64,000 bases of DNA. Source: Phycisphaerales bacterium. Its GTDB lineage: Bacteria; Planctomycetota; Phycisphaerae; SM23-33. The notes under the pieces were generated by a model, which did no database searches, was not told where the DNA came from, and saw only the letters and a program-made list of their open reading frames with translations. The stretch lies in the NCBI GenBank assembly GCA_018644725.1, contig JABGPZ010000044.1:1-64000 (forward strand). Direction: 5' to 3'. Numbering within the stretch: the first letter of the stretch is position 1; every line of letters begins with the position of its first letter. Below, piece by piece: positions 9,001 to 17,864 of the stretch. A program made the position numbers and the translations under genes.

Positions 9001-9554
9001 GCGCTCAGGACCAACTATCCCAGAGAGCGCGGGCGCTCACAAAACGCGCCACACTATGCAGCACTCAGGAAAAACTATCCCAGAGAGCACAGAGCACCAT
9101 GAGCATGAATTTAGGGGGCCGGATTGAGCCCCGGCTCCCCCTAAATTCCCCCAAGAGTGCCGAGCTTCAAACAACTATCCCAGAGAGCGCGGGCGCGTCC
9201 CGCGAGTATTTGAGCAATGAAGAAGAGTGGATTGAGCTCCACTCGACCCCAGGGCGCCTGAGAGACCGCCCGACGACAGAGCTGAGAGCCTGTCGGCCGC
9301 AGACGTGAGAACTCTGCGCCTCTCAAACATTTCGGGCGCGAATCAAACCGCGACCACGATACATCCCAACGCAAAATTTTCCCAGAGAGCGCGGGCGCGT
9401 CCCGCGAGCATTTGAGCAATGAAGAAGAGTGGATTGAGCTCCACTCAACCCCAGGGCGGAGGTGAGAGACCGCCCGCGACAGAGGTGAGAGCCTGTCGAA
9501 GGCCGCGAGCCTGAGAACTCGCGCCACCATACCGCAGGGCCTGAGAATCCTGCG
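9001..9554 (+). ncRNA. array of TGAG-loop hairpins and internal direct repeats (3' UTR or independent ncRNA)
   Basis: At least nine hairpins with TGAG in the loop plus 66-nt direct repeat 9179-9244 / 9381-9446 (1 mismatch). Confidence 0.6.
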
Positions 9555-9625
9555 ATCAGACTGAACTTCAAGGTTCCGTCTGACGAGAGAGCCCGTGGCC
9601 TGCTGAACGCAGGTCGCTAACGAAG

Positions 9626-9663
9626 AACCCCACCGGATTAGCCTGACATCGGTGGGGTTTTTC
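9626..9663 (+). terminator. rho-independent terminator ending the PEP-CTERM/hairpin-array transcript
   Basis: AACCCCACCG...CGGTGGGGTTTTT. Confidence 0.85.
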
Positions 9664-9740
9664 TATGCGCACACGGAATGGGGGACTCTTGTGGTTTGCT
9701 GCTGGCTGCGGCGTCGGCCTATGCGCACACGGAATGGGGG
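9663..9740. repeat. 22-bp perfect direct repeat pair, 56-bp offset
   Basis: CTATGCGCACACGGAATGGGGG at 9663-9684 and 9719-9740. Confidence 0.85.
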
Positions 9741-9866
9741 TCCGAGGAGAGAGGAGAGAGCGGAAGGGGAGATCGTGGTGTTGTGAGGGATTTTGTGTGT
9801 TTTATGTGGGATTGATATGATATGATGATCAAGGATACCAATCACCCGAAAGGAAGTTCTCTCTCC

Positions 9867-11372
9867 ATGAATATTCAACACAACCGTCGACGTTTTCTGC
9901 AACTGATGGGCACTACTGCAGCCGGCATGGCGTTGCCACGTGCCGCTCGGGCGGCTGATGCCAAACTCGCGACAGCTCCCAAATCGGCCACGCCCAACTT
10001 TATCGTCATTTTAGCTGACGACCAGGGCTATCAGGACATGGGGTGTTTCGGGTCGCCGAAGATCAAGACGCCGAACCTCGATCAGATGGCCAAAGAGGGC
10101 ATGCGGTTCACCGATTTCTATTCGGCCTGTTCGATCTGCTCGCCATCGCGCGCGGCATTGCTGACGGGCTGCTATCCGCCGCGCATCGGCTTGACGCGAG
10201 TTCTTTTTCCGCGTGATCCCGCCGGCCTGAACCCCCAAGAGACCACCATTGCCGACCTGCTCAAGACGCGCGGCTATGCCACGGCCTGTGTGGGCAAATG
10301 GCACATCGGCCACCTGCCGAAATTCCTGCCGACCAGCCAGGGCTTCGACAGCTACTTCGGCATTCCGTATTCCAACGACATGACGATCGCGAAGAACATG
10401 ACCGCCGCCAAGGACGCGAAACTGCCCGACGGCATGACGGCCAAGTCGATGAAAACCGCGCCGGAGAAAAAGAACCACGTCCCGCTTATGCGCGACACCG
10501 AGGTCATCGAATATCCCTGCGACCAGTCCACGCTCACCCAGCGCTACACGGCCGAGGCGATCAAGTTTATCACCGCGAGCAAGGACAAGCCGTTCTTCCT
10601 CTACATGCCCCACACCATGCCCCATACTCCGCTGTTCGCGTCGCCAAAGTTCAAGGGTAAATCTGCGCGCGGGCTCTATGGCGACGTGATCGAGGAGATG
10701 GACTGGTCGGTCGGTGAGATCCGCAAGACGCTCAAGGCGCTCGGGATCGACAAGAACACGCTCGTGATCTACACGTCCGACAACGGCCCGTGGTTGAGCA
10801 AGGGCAAAGATGGCGGCTGTGCTAAACCCTTGCGCGGCGCGAAATTCGATACGTGGGATGGCGGGATGCGCGAACCGACCGTGATGAGTTGGACCGGGAC
10901 GATCCCGGCCGGGACGGTGTGCAAAGAGGTCGCTTCGACCATTGATCTCCTGCCGACGCTCGCGAAACTCGCCGGCGCGAAATTGCCCGAGGTGACGATT
11001 GATGGGAAGGACATTTACCCGCTGCTGGCGGGGACACCGGACGCGAAATCGCCCCACGACGCATTCTATTTTTACCGTCACGATAACCTTGAAGCCGTCC
11101 GCTCGGGGCAATGGAAACTGCGCAAGGGCGCACTGTACAATCTGCGCGCGGACATTTCCGAGAGCAAGGACGTGGCCGCGAAGCATCCCGATGTCGTCAA
11201 GCGTCTCAAGGCGATGATGAAGACCTTCGATGCCAAGCTCAAGGCCAACTCCAGGCCTCTTGGTGGGGCCCTCGCTGCAAAGAAACCGAAATCGAAGCCG
11301 AAAAACAAACCAAAGCCAAAGCCAAAACCGAAGTCGAAAAAGAAAAAATCCCGCACGGCGGAGAGCATCTAG
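9867..11372 (+). CDS. formylglycine-type sulfatase (arylsulfatase A family), Tat-like signal
   Basis: RRRFLQLMGTTAAGMALPRAARA signal; CSPSRAALLTG sulfatase signature; CVGKWHIG; K/P-rich C-terminal tail. Confidence 0.93.
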   Translation: MNIQHNRRRFLQLMGTTAAGMALPRAARAADAKLATAPKSATPNFIVILADDQGYQDMGCFGSPKIKTPNLDQMAKEGMRFTDFYSACSICSPSRAALLTGCYPPRIGLTRVLFPRDPAGLNPQETTIADLLKTRGYATACVGKWHIGHLPKFLPTSQGFDSYFGIPYSNDMTIAKNMTAAKDAKLPDGMTAKSMKTAPEKKNHVPLMRDTEVIEYPCDQSTLTQRYTAEAIKFITASKDKPFFLYMPHTMPHTPLFASPKFKGKSARGLYGDVIEEMDWSVGEIRKTLKALGIDKNTLVIYTSDNGPWLSKGKDGGCAKPLRGAKFDTWDGGMREPTVMSWTGTIPAGTVCKEVASTIDLLPTLAKLAGAKLPEVTIDGKDIYPLLAGTPDAKSPHDAFYFYRHDNLEAVRSGQWKLRKGALYNLRADISESKDVAAKHPDVVKRLKAMMKTFDAKLKANSRPLGGALAAKKPKSKPKNKPKPKPKPKSKKKKSRTAESI

Positions 11373-11510
11373 GGACAATGGCGGGCAGTAAGTTTCCCGT
11401 CATTGGTGTCCCTGAATTCGTGCAGGCAGGATGCTCGCACCACAAAAAACACGGCCTGCGGAAATTACCCGCAACAGGGTAAGAAAGGCCGGAGGAAAGA
11501 CAGGCGTAGA

Positions 11511-11552
11511 AAATGGGCATGATTTGACATGAAATGGGCATGATTTGACATG
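11511..11552. repeat. tandem 21-bp duplication upstream of deoC
   Basis: AAATGGGCATGATTTGACATG x2 (11511-11531, 11532-11552). Confidence 0.9.
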
Positions 11553-11608
11553 ATAGGACGTTATACTCAACTGGGACCGCTACGATTCCACGACCAAAGG
11601 ACTCTATA

Positions 11609-12307
11609 ATGAAGTTGGATAGCAAAGAACTCGCGCGCATGATCGACCTGAGTTGCGTTCGCGCCGACAGCACACTCGCCGAGCTGTCGGATGCGGTGGC
11701 CCTCGCCAAGCGCTATGACATCTTCTGCCTGTTTGCGCTCCCGGCGCACACGGCGCAGCTGGTGGAGATGATCGCCGACCGCGACGACATGATCGTCGGC
11801 GGGGTGGTCGGTTTCCCTGATGGCGGGGCGACGACGGCCGGCAAAGTGTCCGAGGCGAAGGAACTCATTGCCGCGGGCGTCAGCGAGCTGGACATGGTGA
11901 ACAATATTGCGTGGCTCAAGGGCGGCGATGATACTGCCTATGAGGCCGACATCCGCGCGGTCGTCGAGACCGGTGCCCAAGCGGGGATTCCCGTGAAGGT
12001 GATCCTTGAATGCCACTATCTGACCGACGCGGAGATTTCGCGCGCGTGCGAGCTTGCGGCCAATGCGGGCGCGGCGTGGGTGAAAACCGGCACGGGCTGG
12101 GCACCGACTGGCGCGACGCTGGAGAACGTGGCGCTGATGAAGAAGACCGTTGGCGAGCGCTGTAAGGTCAAAGCGGCCGGCGGCGTGCGCGATATCGAAA
12201 CCATCGAAGCGATGATCGACCGCGGCGTCGAGCGCTTCGGTATTGGCGTGCGAACCGCCCAGGCCATCCTCGAAGGCCTCGCCGCTCCGGCGGATGCGAC
12301 CTACTAA
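11609..12307 (+). CDS. deoC: deoxyribose-phosphate aldolase
   Basis: AAWVKTGTGW Schiff-base Lys motif, VKAAGGVRD, overall DeoC pattern. Confidence 0.92.
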   Translation: MKLDSKELARMIDLSCVRADSTLAELSDAVALAKRYDIFCLFALPAHTAQLVEMIADRDDMIVGGVVGFPDGGATTAGKVSEAKELIAAGVSELDMVNNIAWLKGGDDTAYEADIRAVVETGAQAGIPVKVILECHYLTDAEISRACELAANAGAAWVKTGTGWAPTGATLENVALMKKTVGERCKVKAAGGVRDIETIEAMIDRGVERFGIGVRTAQAILEGLAAPADATY

Positions 12308-12353
12308 TAGGCACGACGAATACACTCCCACTGAAGATTTTAGCGAAAGACAA

Positions 12354-14972
12354 ATGATGCAGATTAACACGATAACGAAACGAACGATGATGACCCTCGT
12401 GGCCGTTTTGGCCGCCGGCGCGATTTGTTTGTGTGCGACTCAAACGATGGCCGTGCCCAAGACCAAAGCAAAAGCGAAGGCCAAACCCAGACTCAAGGCC
12501 AAGGCTTCCAAACCCGTTTCCAAGGCTACTCCCAAGGCGATCTCTGCCGAATCGATCCAGGCCGCGATCAGCGCGCTCGAAGTGAAGTTCGGCGATACCT
12601 ATGACGGTGAAGGCTTCCTCAAGACACTCGCCGCTGCGAAAACGCCGGCCGAGCTTGCCGCAGTCCAACGCGCCGCGCTGATTACGAATAACCCTTATTT
12701 TGCGGGCAAGGAACTGCTCTACGTCGTCCGCAAGCAGTATCGCAAGGACCACCACAACACCGCGACGCTGTTCATGAAGAACGAAGTCAATTCCGGCAGC
12801 TTCGATGGCGGCGGGACGATGAAAGCGTTCGACATCGCGACGGAAAAAACCCGCACATTGGTCGATTCCCCCACTGGGGTCGTGCGCGATCCGGACGTGA
12901 GTTACGACGGAAAGACCGTCCTGTTCTCGTGGCGCAAATCCAAGGCCGACGAGTATCATATTTACGAAATGAACGCTGACGGCAGCAATGTCCGGGCGCT
13001 CACCAGCCATCCGGAAGTGGCCGATGTCGATCCGATCTACATGGGCGATGGCGACATCGTGTTCACCTCGACGCGCGAGCCGAAATATTGCATGTGCAAC
13101 GTCCACATCATGGCGAACCTGTATCGTATGAAGCCCGACGGAGCGAACATTCATCAGATCGGCCGCAGCACGCTTTTCGAAGGCCACCCGGCCGTATTGC
13201 CTGATGGGCGCATTATTTATGATCGATGGGAATATGTCGACCGGAACTTTGGCGACGCCCAGGGCCTGTGGGTGGTCAACCCCGATGGCACGAACCACGC
13301 GATTTTCTATGGCAACAACACGCCCAGCCCCGGCGGCGTGATCGACCCGCAGCCGATCCCTGGCAGCAAGAAAATCGTCGCGATTTTCAGCTCGTGTCAC
13401 GATCGGGCGTGGGGCGCGATGGCGATGATCGACCGCACCAAAGGTGTCGATGGCAAAGCGCCCGTCGTGCGCACCTGGCCGGAATCGGCAAAGGCACTCG
13501 TGCGCGACCCCGGACAGGCCAACGGCGTGTGGGACACCTTCTGTCGCGTCAAGCCGAGATACGAAGATCCCAAGCCGCTGGACGAAAATTTCATCCTCGT
13601 CAGTCGCGAAGTTGCACCCGGCAAGGAGATCATGGGTCTGTTTCTCGTGGACACGTTCGGCAACGAAATCCTGATCCACACCGAGGGCGCGGGATGCTTC
13701 GATCCGATGCTGATCGCTACGCGCGCCAAGCCGCACCCCCTTGCGCTCCACCGCGACTTCAACGGCAAGAATGGCCGATTCTATGTGATGAACGCGCACG
13801 AAGGCACGCACATGGAAGGCGTCAAGCCCGGCGATGTGAAGTTCCTCCGCGTGTGCGAAACGCCCGCAAAACTTGCGTGGACTGTTCCGAAATGGGGCGG
13901 CCAGGGCGTGCATCGCCCGGCGATCAACTGGCACGATTTTTCCACCAAGCGCGTACTCGGCACGGTCCCGATTGAATCCGACGGCAGTTGCCATTTTGAA
14001 GTGCCGCACGATCGATTCGTCTTCTTCCAGCTGCTCGACGAAAACCGCCAGCTCGTCCAGACGATGCGCAGTGGCGTGATCGTCCAGTCGGGCGAATTGC
14101 TCGGCTGCGTCGGCTGTCATGAAGACCGCATCAAGAGTTCCACCCGTGGCCGCGCTATGCCCATCGCGCTCAAAAACAAGGCCGTCAAACTCCAATCGCC
14201 CGACGGCGAAGCGATGAACTATCTCAAGCACGTCCAGCCCGTGTTCGATCGCAACTGTATTAAGTGTCACGACTTCGGCAAGCCTGGCGCGAAGCGTGTG
14301 ATCCTCGCGGGCGACATGACGATGGTGTTCAATGCGTCCTACATTTCGATGTGGTCGCAGTGGAAATCGAAGAAGCCGATCATTCGTCCCATCGGCGCAG
14401 GCCCGGCGGAAATCCTTCAGCCGCGCACCTGGGGCAGTCACGGATCGCTGCTGTCGAAGGTGTACATGGGCAAGCATCCCACGCACCCGAAGATTACCGT
14501 TCCCGAGGCCGACCAGCACATGCTGTCGATGTGGCAGGACCTCAATTGCCCGTATTACCCGGACTATCTCTCGGCCTATCCCAACGGCCTCGGCGGGCGC
14601 TGTCCGCTGACGGGTGCCCAGCTCAAGAAACTCGGGAGCCTCACGGGCAAGAATCTGTCGGGTCGCGAGATGTGGGGACATATCCGCAAGGTCGGTCCGC
14701 TGGTGAGCTTCAGCCGACCGGAGATCTCGCCGTGTCTCGCGAAGCTCAAAAAGGGGGCCGCGAAATACAAACAGGCCCTCGCGATTATCCAGGCCGGCGC
14801 GGCGATGTTGAAGAAAACACCGCGCGCGGAGATGGCCGGCTTTGTGCCGTGCGAAGACAACCGCAAGCGGCTGGAGAAGTATACCCGTTTGATGGAGCAG
14901 GAACGCGCCAGCCGTGACGCACTGCGCGACGGCACGAAGGTCTACGATCCCGGCCTCGCCCCGAAGAAATAA
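12354..14972 (+). CDS. secreted TolB/WD40-like propeller protein with c-type haem motifs, HzsA-like
   Basis: Signal peptide; repeated propeller segments (DPDVSYDGKTVLFSWR, GHPAVLPDGRIIYDRWEYVDR); CVGCH and CIKCH haem-binding motifs. Confidence 0.7.
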   Translation: MMQINTITKRTMMTLVAVLAAGAICLCATQTMAVPKTKAKAKAKPRLKAKASKPVSKATPKAISAESIQAAISALEVKFGDTYDGEGFLKTLAAAKTPAELAAVQRAALITNNPYFAGKELLYVVRKQYRKDHHNTATLFMKNEVNSGSFDGGGTMKAFDIATEKTRTLVDSPTGVVRDPDVSYDGKTVLFSWRKSKADEYHIYEMNADGSNVRALTSHPEVADVDPIYMGDGDIVFTSTREPKYCMCNVHIMANLYRMKPDGANIHQIGRSTLFEGHPAVLPDGRIIYDRWEYVDRNFGDAQGLWVVNPDGTNHAIFYGNNTPSPGGVIDPQPIPGSKKIVAIFSSCHDRAWGAMAMIDRTKGVDGKAPVVRTWPESAKALVRDPGQANGVWDTFCRVKPRYEDPKPLDENFILVSREVAPGKEIMGLFLVDTFGNEILIHTEGAGCFDPMLIATRAKPHPLALHRDFNGKNGRFYVMNAHEGTHMEGVKPGDVKFLRVCETPAKLAWTVPKWGGQGVHRPAINWHDFSTKRVLGTVPIESDGSCHFEVPHDRFVFFQLLDENRQLVQTMRSGVIVQSGELLGCVGCHEDRIKSSTRGRAMPIALKNKAVKLQSPDGEAMNYLKHVQPVFDRNCIKCHDFGKPGAKRVILAGDMTMVFNASYISMWSQWKSKKPIIRPIGAGPAEILQPRTWGSHGSLLSKVYMGKHPTHPKITVPEADQHMLSMWQDLNCPYYPDYLSAYPNGLGGRCPLTGAQLKKLGSLTGKNLSGREMWGHIRKVGPLVSFSRPEISPCLAKLKKGAAKYKQALAIIQAGAAMLKKTPRAEMAGFVPCEDNRKRLEKYTRLMEQERASRDALRDGTKVYDPGLAPKK

Positions 14973-15042
14973 AGAGACAGAAACGGGCAGGCGAGATGCC
15001 TGGACCACAATACGACAAGAACCATATATTCTGTATCGGGAG

Positions 15043-16569
15043 ATGATGATGGACCATGTGATTGCCTACGACTTCGGAACGGGCGGCATTAAGGCCTCGC
15101 TTTATACCCCTGCGGGCGAGTGCGTCGCGAGCCATTTTGCGACGTATGAGACGAGCTATCCCAACACGGGCTGGCACGAGCAGCGCCCCGAAGATTGGTG
15201 GGTGGCGACCGTCGATGCCACGCGCAGTTTGCTGGCGGAAACCGATGTCGACCCCGCTGGCATTGGCGCAATTGGCATTTCCGGGCACTCCCTCGCACTG
15301 GTTCCCCTCGGCGCCGAAGGCGAATTGTTGCGCGATCAGGCGATGATCTGGTCGGACTCTCGGCCGGACACCCAGCCGGCGGATTTCTTTCAGCACATCA
15401 GCGAGGAAGAATGGTATCGGATCACGGGCAACGGTTTCCCGCCGTCGTTGTATACCGCGTTTAAGATCATGTGGTTGCGCGACAACGAGCCAGATGTCTA
15501 CGCGAAAATCGACAAAGTGCTCGGCTCGAAGGACTATATTAATTTCCGCATGACGGGCGCGGTGGCGACGGACTATTCCTATGCGTCGGGTTGCGGCGTG
15601 TGGGACTTGCACAATTGGTGTTACAGCGAGACCCTGCTCACGGCGAGCGGGTTGGACCGTTCGATCTTCCCCGACGCGGTTGCCTCCAGCGAGGTCGTCG
15701 GAAAATTGACGGCCGATGCTGCGGGTGAACTGGGCCTGGCAGCGGGCGTGAAAGTGGTCGCGGGCGGCGTGGACAATTCGTGCATGGCCCTGGGCGCTCG
15801 CGCCTTCCGCGAGGGCGACGTCTACAACTCGATGGGCTCGTCGAGCTGGATCGCAGTCACCAGCGAAACTCCGCTCTTGGACGATTCGTCCCGGCCGTAT
15901 GTGTTCGCGCATGTGGTCCCCGACAAATTCACATCCGCGATTGGCGTGTTCAGCACCGGCTCGAGCTTGCGCTGGATCCGTGAGCCCCTCGGGACGAACC
16001 TCGACGCCCCGGCCGAGGCCGCCGGAAAGCGCGTCTTTGAACTGATTCTCGACATGGCCTACGCGTCGGAAATTGGTGCCAAGGGTGCGCTGTTTCTGCC
16101 GACGATGGCGGGAGGCTCCAGCCTCGATCCGAGCCAGAACGTGCGCGGCGCGTTTGTCGGGCTCGACCTCGGCCAAGGCCAGGGCGATCTGTTCCGCGCG
16201 GTGATCGAGGGGATTTCGATGAGCCAGGCGCTGGCAGTGCGGGCGCTGGGATCGTTGACGGCGCTCTCGGGCGAAATGCTCGCTGTGGGCGGCGGGAATC
16301 GCGGCGACGCGTGGATGCAGATCTACGCGGACCTCTATGACAAGGCGATGGTCCGCACGAACATCGGCCAACAGGCAGCCGCTCTCGGCGCGGCCGCGGT
16401 GGCGCTGGTGGGTGTGGGGCTGTGGGACGATTATTCACCCATCGCGGACATCCACAAGGTCCAGAGTGTTATTCGCCCAAACCACGAAACTCAGGGCGAG
16501 TACCAAACCCTTCTGGCGAAATTTAAACGCCTCAATGAACACCTCTGCCAATTTGCGGAGGAGGGTTAA
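15043..16569 (+). CDS. FGGY-family carbohydrate (xylulose-type) kinase
   Basis: AYDFGTGGIKASLY, GISGHSLALVP, GGVDNSCMALGA, GGGNRGDAWMQIYAD. Confidence 0.9.
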   Translation: MMMDHVIAYDFGTGGIKASLYTPAGECVASHFATYETSYPNTGWHEQRPEDWWVATVDATRSLLAETDVDPAGIGAIGISGHSLALVPLGAEGELLRDQAMIWSDSRPDTQPADFFQHISEEEWYRITGNGFPPSLYTAFKIMWLRDNEPDVYAKIDKVLGSKDYINFRMTGAVATDYSYASGCGVWDLHNWCYSETLLTASGLDRSIFPDAVASSEVVGKLTADAAGELGLAAGVKVVAGGVDNSCMALGARAFREGDVYNSMGSSSWIAVTSETPLLDDSSRPYVFAHVVPDKFTSAIGVFSTGSSLRWIREPLGTNLDAPAEAAGKRVFELILDMAYASEIGAKGALFLPTMAGGSSLDPSQNVRGAFVGLDLGQGQGDLFRAVIEGISMSQALAVRALGSLTALSGEMLAVGGGNRGDAWMQIYADLYDKAMVRTNIGQQAAALGAAAVALVGVGLWDDYSPIADIHKVQSVIRPNHETQGEYQTLLAKFKRLNEHLCQFAEEG

Positions 16570-17864
16570 GAGACGTCGAAATTCAGGTTGGCCTGGTCTC
16601 CGAACAGTCGCTCGATTTCGAGAATGTGGACCGACGGGAGAATCGCTTCCAGCGTAGCGGTGGTGTCGGTGTAGTCCTGGCGGAGAATTTCGCCGTGTTG
16701 TGTGATGTACTGAATCAGCTTGCCATTGCGGACGTCGGTGGAAATTTCCACCTGCCGATTCAGCCCCGCCGCGCGGTGGGCGACGGCCTCGATCAGCGCG
16801 TCAGTCCCCTCGCCGGTAACGGCCGAGACGTGAATCGCGTCGGGGAATTTCGCTGACAACACCTGATACACCGTCGGATCTTGGACGCAGTCAATTTTGT
16901 TCAGCAGCAACACCGTGCGCCGGGGGTCACAGTCAAGCTCTTCCAGCACATCTTCCACGGCGCAGATCTGCTCCATGACCATGTGGCTGGAGGCGTCGGC
17001 AACGTGCAGTAGCAAATCCGCGTGGATCGCTTCTTCGAGCGTCGCGCGGAAGCTGGCGACGAGGTGGTGGGGCAGGTCGCGAATGAATCCGACGGTGTCG
17101 CTGAGGAGGACTTCGGTCTTGCCATCAATGCCCCAGCGGCGGGTGCGCGTTTCGAGCGTCGCGAAAAGTTTGTTCTCCGCGAGCACATCCGAACCCGTCA
17201 GCAGATTCAGCATTGTCGACTTGCCGACGTTGGTATAGCCCACGAGGCAGACGCAGAACTGGTCCTGGCGCCGCTTGACTTCGCGGACTTTGCGCTTGTC
17301 GATTTCGGTCAACTTTTTCTTGAGGAACGAGATCCGTTTTTGGACGATCCGGCGGTCGGTTTCGATCTGCCGTTCCCCCGGGCCGCGCGTGCCCACGCCG
17401 CCGCCGTGGCGGTCGAGGTGGGTCCACATGCCCGTCAGGCGCGGGTAGGTATATTCCAGCTGGGCGAGTTCAACTTGCAGACTCGACTGGGCAGATTTCG
17501 AGTGCGCCGCGAAGATGTCGAGGATTAACTCGCTGCGGTCAATGACTTTCGCCTGGGTGATGCGTTCGAGTTCGCGGATCTGCGCGGGGGAGAGGTCGTT
17601 GTCGAAAATCACGACGTCGATCTCGTTCATTTCCACGCGCAGGGCAATTTCCTCGGCCTTGCCTTTGCCGATATAGTGCCCGGAGTGGGGGAGTCTGCGT
17701 TTGCACACAATTTCATCGCACACCATCGCATCGGCCGTCTTGGCCAGCGAACGCAACTCGCCCAAGGGGTCGTGGGGGTCGGCGGTGGATTCCGGAAGCA
17801 GCACGCACACAAGCAGGGTTCGTTCCTGCTGGACAGCCATATCGTCACGAAGGTCGGTATTCAT
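16566..17864 (-). CDS. hflX: GTPase HflX
   Basis: LDRHGGGVGTRGPGERQIETDRR and GYTNVGKSTMLNLLTG. Confidence 0.95.
   Translation of the reverse strand: MNTDLRDDMAVQQERTLLVCVLLPESTADPHDPLGELRSLAKTADAMVCDEIVCKRRLPHSGHYIGKGKAEEIALRVEMNEIDVVIFDNDLSPAQIRELERITQAKVIDRSELILDIFAAHSKSAQSSLQVELAQLEYTYPRLTGMWTHLDRHGGGVGTRGPGERQIETDRRIVQKRISFLKKKLTEIDKRKVREVKRRQDQFCVCLVGYTNVGKSTMLNLLTGSDVLAENKLFATLETRTRRWGIDGKTEVLLSDTVGFIRDLPHHLVASFRATLEEAIHADLLLHVADASSHMVMEQICAVEDVLEELDCDPRRTVLLLNKIDCVQDPTVYQVLSAKFPDAIHVSAVTGEGTDALIEAVAHRAAGLNRQVEISTDVRNGKLIQYITQHGEILRQDYTDTTATLEAILPSVHILEIERLFGDQANLNFDVS

Noticed and set aside
9001-9554. Hairpin array as integron attC sites or CRISPR
   Set aside because: No GTTRRRY/RYYYAAC core sites, no cassettes or integrase, and no regular repeat-spacer structure.
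8874-9571. Small ORFs (144, 129, 82 aa) in the hairpin array
   Set aside because: Repetitive, mutually overlapping on both strands, no RBS-supported start; duplicated segments vary in ways that keep stems rather than codons.
12168-15008. 946-aa minus-strand ORF antisense to the HzsA-like gene
   Set aside because: Shadow ORF; plus-strand gene has signal peptide and haem motifs.
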